In this document: one piece after another, positions 60,301 through 64,000 of the stretch
How the letters are laid out: every line of letters begins with the position of its first letter
Position numbering within the stretch: position 1 is the stretch's first letter
Source: Gigantopelta aegis
Taxonomy: Eukaryota; Mollusca; Gastropoda; Neomphalida; Peltospiridae
Direction of reading: 5' to 3'
Assembly: GCF_016097555.1 (NCBI RefSeq)
Contig: NC_054708.1
Coordinates: 26,424,081 to 26,488,080, forward strand
Length of the DNA stretch: 64,000 bases
Program-made: the position numbers and the translations under genes
The notes under the pieces: generated by a model
What the model was told of the DNA's origin: nothing
The model's database searches: none
Seen by the model: only the letters and a program-made list of their open reading frames with translations

Positions 60301-61310
60301 TACATCAAAGACTATGGTATGTGCTATCCTGTTTATGGGATGGTGCATATAAAATATCCCTTGCTGTCAATTGAAAAGAGTAGCCTGTGAAGTGGCGACA
60401 GCAGGTTTCTTCTCTCAATATCTGTGTGGTCCTTAACCATATGTCTGACGCCATATAACCGTAAATAAAATGTGTTGAGTGTGTTGTTAAGTAAAACATT
60501 TCCTTTCTGTATGTTATCAGTATTGTTATCTTGACACGTACATGTACCAAATGTTTAGTGTTACAATTTTAAATATATTCAAGGCTAGCTCTGGGAGAGC
60601 AAAACATTTCGCCAAATTATCTTTAACAAATGCAAAAACCCAGTTATTTTCCAACAAATATCAATTATTACAACACATTATTTCGCCAAATTAAAATAAA
60701 ATTTGCCATTTGTTCATAAAATTCACATTTGGTGAAGAGCTAGCCCTGACTGCTTGGCTATTGGACATTCAAAACCAGATTAATGGAAATTAATTAATTG
60801 TTGTTGTTGTTGTTGTTCCCAGATCAAAGCAGTGTGCTTGCTACCAAGGAAAGACAACTGGAGACCAGCAAGAAAAACAAGAAAATATGGGACGGCCTGT
60901 GCGAAAACTGCTCAAATGAAGACTGCGTCAGTAACGGTCACTGTTCTTCTGTACTGACCAACGGCTTGGCCAGCAGCCCAGCCCCATCCATCAATGGTAG
61001 TACCGACACCACAGTACGCACGATAGACAGGCTACCATCGGACCGTGGCATGGAGATGTCCGATTTGAGAATGAATAACAAGGTGCGGACCAGTGACGAA
61101 TCGTTCTCGTATGCCTTTCCCTGCATTTTGCAGGCACTGAACTGGACGACACAAGGTCGTGACCCAAATCTCAGCGGTGATGCAGACATTGATATTTACA
61201 ACATTCCTGAGACACTTCAAAGTGCAGCTCATATTCAAGTGCTTGTGACGGGCAGCCTTCACCTTGTTGGTGGAGTTCTTGGTCTAGTCTCGCCAAATTT
61301 GTCTGATTAA
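42174..61310 (+). CDS. Folylpolyglutamate synthase gene, 12 exons seen
   Basis: FPGS adds glutamates to folates using ATP, in cytosol and mitochondria, and so retains folate for one-carbon metabolism. Twelve exons with GT/AG borders and matching phases sum to 1713 nt, 570 codons plus stop. Landmarks: P-loop GTKGKGST (about residues 58-65), GFFSSPHL at the exon 2/3 joint, [30 protein letters not shown] (about 332-341), [15 protein letters not shown] and the C-terminal [18 protein letters not shown]. All match the Mur-ligase-type fold of this family, near the usual length of 550-590. The N-terminus and any mitochondrial leader lie in unseen upstream exon(s). No internal stop or frameshift, so the gene is probably active. 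Confidence 0.95.
42425..42690 (-). repeat. SINE, type C, in FPGS intron
   Basis: Minus-strand copy: tcctggacacacgcctcaac and cagctatctgggttgtctgt at the left, with the tRNA-like head at the right end. Confidence 0.7.
42846..43200 (+). repeat. SINE, type B, in FPGS intron
   Basis: Head ccggccttggtggcgtcgtgg, B box gggttcggatcgc, and tail gtgcgtcgttaaataaaac. Flanked by ttattcaacttct (about 42831-42843 and 43199-43211), a clear target duplication. Confidence 0.85.
43212..44031. other. FPGS intron remainder, no gene seen
   Basis: AT-rich intron sequence with short degraded repeats (aaatttacttgcgaaaaatc, ggccatatt pairs). Nothing else is supported. Confidence 0.5.
44032..44150 (+). CDS. FPGS exon with P-loop
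   Basis: 119 nt, phase 0 in, phase 2 out. It encodes [20 protein letters not shown], the ATP-binding loop, and ends GYKTGFFS. The donor is gtactg. Confidence 0.95.
44250..44445 (+). repeat. SINE, type A, truncated, in FPGS intron
   Basis: Head ggcaggacgttgcccagtgg through atataaaagatcccttgct. The 3' half is missing. Confidence 0.75.
44738..46022. mobile_element. Non-autonomous DNA transposon in FPGS intron
   Basis: 1285 bp with ends cagacctgtcaacc and ggttgacaggtctg, flanked by gttcag (44732-44737 and 46023-46028). Short subterminal repeats (agcaggagatttt left, cgggagactcccgcag right). No transposase frame. Confidence 0.85.
46582..46696 (+). CDS. FPGS exon
   Basis: 115 nt, phase 2 in, phase 0 out, between ctctccag and gtattt. 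It encodes [20 protein letters not shown], the conserved region after the P-loop. Confidence 0.93.
46825..47155 (+). repeat. SINE, type A, in FPGS intron
   Basis: Full-length: ggggcaggacgtagtacagt, gggatcgatccc, and a tail of gtgcgtcgttaaataaaac plus (ttct)n. Confidence 0.85.
47317..47562 (+). CDS. FPGS exon, central domain
   Basis: 82 codons, phase 0 to 0, the largest internal exon. It encodes [49 protein letters not shown] and [10 protein letters not shown], which cover metal- and folate-binding parts of the N-terminal domain. Confidence 0.96.
47590..47890. repeat. Simple repeats in FPGS intron
   Basis: (ta)n with cta and cca variants, (ca)n at 47730-47752 and (att)n at 47770-47790. No gene. 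Confidence 0.85.
48046..48123 (+). CDS. FPGS exon
   Basis: 26 codons, phase 0 to 0, after cttcttcag and before gtcagt. It encodes [20 protein letters not shown]. Confidence 0.9.
48475..48780 (+). repeat. SINE, type A, in FPGS intron
   Basis: Head gggcggaatgtagcccagtg, B box gggatcgatccac, and a tail with gtggtgtcgttaaacaaag. It contains a small internal duplication of the cagtgctccacaa region. Confidence 0.75.
48905..49200 (+). repeat. SINE, type A, in FPGS intron
   Basis: Head ggatgggggatgtagcctag with a shortened tRNA-like part, then cccattgggctatttcttgt and a tail ending gtgttgttaaacaaac. Confidence 0.75.
49542..49686 (+). CDS. FPGS exon
   Basis: 145 nt, phase 0 in, phase 1 out. It encodes [14 protein letters not shown] and [15 protein letters not shown], matching the linker and the conserved NAxLA-LQL helix. 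Confidence 0.93.
49712..49800 (+). repeat. SINE, type C head fragment
   Basis: Only ccagcctcggtggtgccgtgg to gtaccggctgcaatccagtg. Confidence 0.65.
50050..50360 (+). repeat. SINE, type A, in FPGS intron
   Basis: Head ggtgacatgtagcctagtgg, gggatcgatcccc, and tail gtggtgtcattaaacaaaac. Confidence 0.8.
50441..50794. mobile_element. hAT-like MITE in FPGS intron
   Basis: Ends cagggcttcta and tagaagccctg. ccatggctagtgaat/atatt steps repeat near both ends. No coding capacity. Confidence 0.7.
50825..51385 (-). repeat. SINE with internal tandem amplification
   Basis: A type A SINE on the minus strand in which the segment from ccagtcatggtgcactggtt to agtaattgatcccaaa is tandemly repeated about five times (50990-51340, 55-65 bp each). 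The tRNA-like head is at the right (gatcgatcccaaaccgaccg). Confidence 0.85.
51480..51844. mobile_element. TTAA MITE in FPGS intron
   Basis: 365 bp flanked by TTAA (51476-51479 and 51845-51848). A diverged member of the 19886-20254 family: gacacatcctagttttaaac left, gaaacttgggtctgctcc right. Confidence 0.75.
51942..52034 (+). CDS. FPGS exon
   Basis: 93 nt, phase 1 in, phase 1 out, after cttgtttcag and before gtgatt. It encodes [20 protein letters not shown] in a variable part of the family; the phase match supports it. Confidence 0.8.
52060..52600. repeat. Degraded repeats in FPGS intron
   Basis: 52070-52310 repeats a tggacaagta motif several times. 52330-52570 is a badly decayed SINE (cactggaacacattaattta, ctgtcctgtctgtgcaac). 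Confidence 0.5.
52605..52920 (-). repeat. SINE, type A, in FPGS intron
   Basis: Minus-strand copy. Tail at the left (tgtcaccactagatcacatt), tRNA-like head at the right (taccactgggctatgtccca). Confidence 0.8.
52945..53275 (+). repeat. SINE, type A, in FPGS intron
   Basis: Head gggacaggacgtagctcagt, B-box region taggatcaattccc, tail gtgctttgttaaataaaac. It ends about 30 bp before the next exon. Confidence 0.8.
53307..53404 (+). CDS. FPGS exon with DGAH motif
   Basis: 98 nt, phase 1 in, phase 0 out. It encodes [20 protein letters not shown] and HTKESMQ, the C-terminal domain entry with the conserved Asp-Gly-Ala-His. Confidence 0.96.
53510..53770 (-). repeat. SINE, type A, in FPGS intron
   Basis: Minus-strand copy from ttgtttaacggcaccactag to gggatcgatccag, with its tRNA-like head mostly missing. 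Confidence 0.75.
53771..54944. other. FPGS intron remainder, no gene seen
   Basis: AT-rich. A partial hAT-like end (gtgtatgaaccctg) lies at about 54823, with tandem tcctggaatgtcctggaaat repeats before it. Confidence 0.5.
54945..54997 (+). CDS. FPGS exon
   Basis: 53 nt, phase 0 in, phase 2 out, encoding [17 protein letters not shown]. Shorter than usual for this poorly conserved loop. The gtaggt donor is acceptable. Confidence 0.85.
55692..56535. mobile_element. Mariner-like MITE, 844 bp
   Basis: Long inverted ends ccgtatatcgctgtgtatta and taatacacagcgatatacgg (26 bp or more), extended by gccgact/agtcggc. Flanked by TA on both sides (55690-55691 and 56536-56537), the Tc1/mariner target. No transposase frame. 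Gtcggc-type repeats (ccgacccc) recur near both ends. Confidence 0.85.
56580..56930. mobile_element. hAT-like MITE with internal tandem repeat
   Basis: Ends cagggttcgtagc and ggctatgaaccctg. It contains three tandem aagtctttaaattgtaataa units at 56650-56705. Confidence 0.7.
57116..57191 (+). CDS. FPGS exon
   Basis: 76 nt, phase 2 in, phase 0 out, after tctccag and before gtaagt. It encodes [20 protein letters not shown], the conserved FNATGDR block. Confidence 0.95.
57364..57842. repeat. Dispersed repeat, inverted copy of 15837-16372
   Basis: Same landmarks in reverse: gaccattagataccatttat, catcacattgtaatcgattt, acacatacatgtgtta and cttctcaccaacgggt. Confidence 0.75.
57860..58110. repeat. 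tRNA-like head fused to an inverted SINE piece
   Basis: gggcaggattagctcagtgg (57863) looks like a fresh tRNA-like head with B-box-like ggttgcaggattgac. It then joins a minus-strand type A fragment (ggatcttttatatgcactat through actgggctacataccgc). A rearranged composite. Confidence 0.6.
58150..58470 (+). repeat. SINE, type A, in FPGS intron
   Basis: Full-length copy: ggggcgggacgtagcccagt, gggatcgatcccc, tail gtgcgtcgttaaataaaac plus (cctt)n. Flanked by catatcatt repeats (about 58138 and 58471). Confidence 0.88.
58735..58804 (+). CDS. FPGS exon
   Basis: 70 nt, phase 0 in, phase 1 out. It encodes [15 protein letters not shown] then SGPTSNTP. Its donor, g|gtaagtggtatggg, is the first unit of a tandem repeat. 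Confidence 0.93.
58804..59285 (+). repeat. Minisatellite that includes an FPGS splice donor
   Basis: Five units of about 85-125 bp, each opening with a version of gtaagtggtatgggcagtag (at 58805, 58901, 58991, 59116 and 59201), then aaaattgtagtaacagatga and a purine-rich gagaga run. Unit 4 restores a perfect GTAAGT at 59116; the others read ataagt, ataagc or ctaagt. Confidence 0.9.
59343..59625 (-). repeat. SINE, type B, truncated, in FPGS intron
   Basis: Plus-strand order gaagtgttttatttaacgac, cccgctgtcgccacatagg, ggatcactggttggtggaag. It lacks its tRNA-like head. Confidence 0.8.
60184..60510 (+). repeat. SINE, type A, in FPGS intron
   Basis: Full-length: ggggcgggacgtagcccagt, gggatcgatcccg, tail gtgtgttgttaagtaaaac. 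Confidence 0.85.
60580..60748. mobile_element. hAT-like MITE in FPGS intron
   Basis: About 169 bp with ends caaggctagctct and agagctagccctg, and tttcgccaaatt repeated on the same strand inside. Confidence 0.7.
60823..61310 (+). CDS. FPGS last exon and stop
   Basis: 488 nt, phase 1 in, ending TAA at 61308-61310. It begins [20 protein letters not shown] and runs through a variable insert (VTKERQ- and [18 protein letters not shown], low complexity). It ends with [20 protein letters not shown] and [20 protein letters not shown], the conserved C-terminus. A candidate polyadenylation signal AATAAA lies at 61506-61511. Confidence 0.96.
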
Positions 61311-61595
61311 ATTTTATATTTTTTTAATTTTTATAAACTTTTATAAATGTATATTTTATTCAGTGTCTTATAATTATTTTAAACATGCATTGTCTGGAAT
61401 ATTTTTATTATTTAAGCATTTAGAACAGAAAATCCCATTACGTTTGGTGCATATAAGACGCCGCACTCCGAATTGGTTTCACTACACTGGCTTTTCTAAG
61501 TTAAAAATAAACCCAGTATTGTGAAAGTGGGACACTTTTGCCGGGCTCCCTCTGGGCTAAAAATAGTACGGTTCGGCTATTGTTGCATTACAAAA

Positions 61596-62059
61596 ACCGA
61601 GCGGATTCTAGCAGCCAATTACGCTAGCAGCCAATTTCAACAGACACTCATGTCGATGTTCTAAACACCGGACTATTGTTACCTGTATTTCACACACTTT
61701 TAAACACACTGTTATGCTAATTTTTATTATTCACTACAACTTAAGAATTTTAGAGTTTTAAAGAGTATCTTTATATAATAACAACACAAAAACAAAATAA
61801 CAACCAAGACTCATTTTCACAGTCTTATTGTTACTAATATCCGTATAAATACAACTTAACCGTTTTATTAAGCACTTTTATAATATCTTAAGTATCACTT
61901 AAAAAATCCGTCTCTACTACGGTAATATAGGATGTCCAACTAATTTCGTATAGCCCACAACACACATTATAAAAGGCGTATGAGTCCGGTGTTTAGAACG
62001 TCACCATGCGTGTCTGCTGAAATTGGCTGCTAGGAAGTGGCTGCTAGAATCCGCTCGGT
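61596..62059. mobile_element. Mutator-like MITE with perfect 9-bp target duplication
   Basis: 464 bp with long inverted repeats (about 85 bp): accgagcggattctagcagc left matches gctgctagaatccgctcggt right, continuing through caatttc(a/g)gcagacac to gttctaaacaccggact. The perfect 9-bp duplication attacaaaa is at 61587-61595 and 62060-62068. Long ends and 9 bp fit MULEs. Confidence 0.88.
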
Positions 62060-62068
62060 ATTACAAAA

Positions 62069-62905
62069 TGGCGAGAATTGTTCTAACTGGCTAGTAAGCA
62101 TTTGACGATATGCGTTAATGACGACAACTCGCGAGTGAATTAAAAGTGCAGTTATGCTTGTATTTGAACTTAGAACTTGATTGTATACGATTGAAACCAG
62201 ACATTGCAGCTTTAAACACAATATATATATTTTTTTTTTTTTATCCTGCAACCACTGATTACGATGACTGATTAAAGCAAAGTCAAACATATACTAGAAG
62301 ATTATGACTTTTGACGTCATACATGAGATGTCACATGCATAGCTACATTACAAAAATGGCTAATTTGACCATCGTACAATGTAGCTCAAATAACACAAAT
62401 AATAGCTTTACCCCTTAATTTCTATGGACAGTAGGATAAAAAAAAAAAAATCAAGCCCAACTGGGGAAATTCTGCTTGGCAAGCCTCTGAGTATTTTTCT
62501 TTCTTACCTTCACTGGATAAAGCCAATATCCTACGTCATTAACAAGATAATCTCTATTTATAATCTCCTGAGATGTATTTCATGGGAGGTTTTTTTAAGG
62601 TTGAAAATGTTTTTAAAAATTACGGTAGTTACTTTGCAGTGATACAGACATGTGGCCTATATATTTTATAATAAGCCATGGATCCAGGTGGGTTAACCCA
62701 CTGCATCCCTCATCCCCAGACTTTTTAAATCTGGTGTTTTTAGAAAACATTTATAGTGATTGTATTTCTTTTTAGTATGGCAGAAAAAATAAAAAGACTA
62801 GTCACTCAAACTTTAAAGACACCTTCACCAACAAGGCTTCTTATGCTAATCTCAGACTACCAACTACCAGCAGAAAGTTGGACAACGTTCTGCTGTCACG
62901 ACTTC
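62069..62905. other. No gene seen
   Basis: AT-rich intergenic DNA downstream of FPGS. Short open frames only, none with recognisable features. Confidence 0.55.
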
Positions 62906-62912
62906 TACAACT

Positions 62913-63672
62913 GTCCAGTTTCTAGTCTAGACTTCTACGACGGCTGTCATATCCAATTAAAAAAATGAACGCGACTCCCAGTTTCTAGTCTAGACTTCTA
63001 CGACGGCTGTCATATTCAATTAAAAAAATGAACGCGACTCCCAGTTTCTAGTCTAGACTTCTACGACGGCTGTCATATCCAATTAAAAAAATGACCGCGA
63101 CTCCCAGTTTCTAGTCTAGACTTCTACGACGGCTGTCATATCCAATTAAAAAAATGAACGCGACTCCCAGTTTCTAGTCTAGACTTCTACGACGGCTGTC
63201 ATATCCAATTAAAAAAAATGAACGCGACTCCCAGTTTCTAGTCTAGACTTCTACGACGGCTGTCATATTCAATTAAAAAAAATGAACGCGACTCCCAGTT
63301 TCTAGTCTAGACTTCTACGACGGCTGTCATATCCAATTAAAAAAATGACCGCGACTCCCAGTTTCTAGTCTAGACTTCTACGACGGCTGTCATATCCAAT
63401 TAAAAAAATGAACGCGACTCCCAGTTTCTAGTCTAGACTTCTACGACGGCTGTCATATCCAATTAAAAAAATGAACGCGACTCCCAGTTTCTAGTCTAGA
63501 CTTCTACGACGGCTGTCATATCCAATTAAAAAAATGAACGCGACTCCCAGTTTCTAGTCTAGACTTCTACGACGGCTGTCATATCCAATTAAAAAAATGA
63601 ACGCGACTCCCAGTTTCTAGTCTAGACTTCTACGATGGCTGTCATATCCAATTAAAAAAATGAACGCGACTC
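62913..63672 (+). repeat. 63-bp satellite array, about 12 units
   Basis: The unit runs from cagtttctagtctagacttc through tacgacggctgtcatatcc to atgaacgcgactcc. Units differ mainly in the length of the A run, aacgcg/accgcg and atatcc/atattc. A palindrome agtctagact lies in each unit. The very low divergence suggests recent growth or homogenisation. Confidence 0.95.
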
Positions 63673-64000
63673 TGTTAGTCTGAGTGCACCCACTCTTTAT
63701 GTGCGTGTTAAAATCATTTCACGTTTGATGTATATTAGCAAATTTCATAAATTAAGAAAATTATTAACACATCAAATATGCAGTATCATTATCTTTATGT
63801 GCATGTTGAAATCATTTCAAAGAATATTTTTAAACACTTCAATCCAGTATTTTGGAATAGTTAATTAAGGATGTGGTATAGGGTGCACATGCACAACTGC
63901 TGAAATAAATTGAAAGTGTTTAAAAATAACAAGACATTTATTGACAAGGTTTTATCACGTGCAAAAATCTACTCATATGATGCCTTTGATGCACTTATTA
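63673..64000. other. No gene seen
   Basis: AT-rich flank with a loosely repeated aaatcatttca motif (63709, 63810). Confidence 0.55.

Overview
The window is AT-rich animal (metazoan) DNA from a gene-poor, repeat-dense region. Introns with GT/AG borders, about 30 tRNA-derived SINE copies, short inverted-repeat DNA transposons (MITEs), microsatellites and a Polinton/Maverick virus-like element all point to a eukaryote. The SINE types and the style of the Polinton genes suggest a marine mollusc, probably a gastropod; that is inference. No bacterial-style operon, rRNA, tRNA gene or CRISPR array was seen.

Layout. 1-12,717 is an imperfect segmental duplication: 1-4,290 repeats as 8,172-12,717. The spacer holds a 46-bp satellite and a long GTAA array, and copy B carries a 697-bp DNA transposon. 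14,205-19,688 holds three phase-compatible exons of a probable secreted astacin-like zinc metalloprotease (prodomain and start of the mature enzyme), whose catalytic exons are not seen. 18.4-20.9 kb is nested MITEs and SINEs. A 200-N assembly gap lies at 22,292-22,491 beside a GC-rich patch. 23.1-32.0 kb is a decayed, left-truncated Polinton/Maverick: packaging ATPase, two small virion-type proteins, maturation protease, major capsid protein with a degraded duplicate, minor virion proteins, a small membrane protein and a retroviral-type integrase with a chromodomain. Next to the integrase lie two cargo genes, a BIR (IAP-like) gene and a tandem PC4-domain gene, then a repeat-built right end. 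No DNA polymerase B was found. 33,080-35,499 is a Kolobok-like TTAA element with a broken THAP domain. 36.3-37.4 kb is a Ty3/Gypsy integrase relic. 37.7-41.4 kb is non-autonomous hAT-like elements.

The one clear complete-looking host locus is folylpolyglutamate synthase (FPGS) on the plus strand. Twelve exons from 42,174 to 61,310 join in one open frame of 570 codons, and only the first exon(s) are missing. Its introns carry most of the remaining SINEs and MITEs. A 63-bp satellite fills 62.9-63.7 kb.

The most interesting part is the Polinton: TATA boxes sit directly upstream of transcription units, stop codons of upstream genes lie inside the TATA box of the next one, and capsid-region reading frames overlap or abut as in a compact virus. 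The integrase, BIR and PC4 frames are open while most morphogenesis genes are broken.
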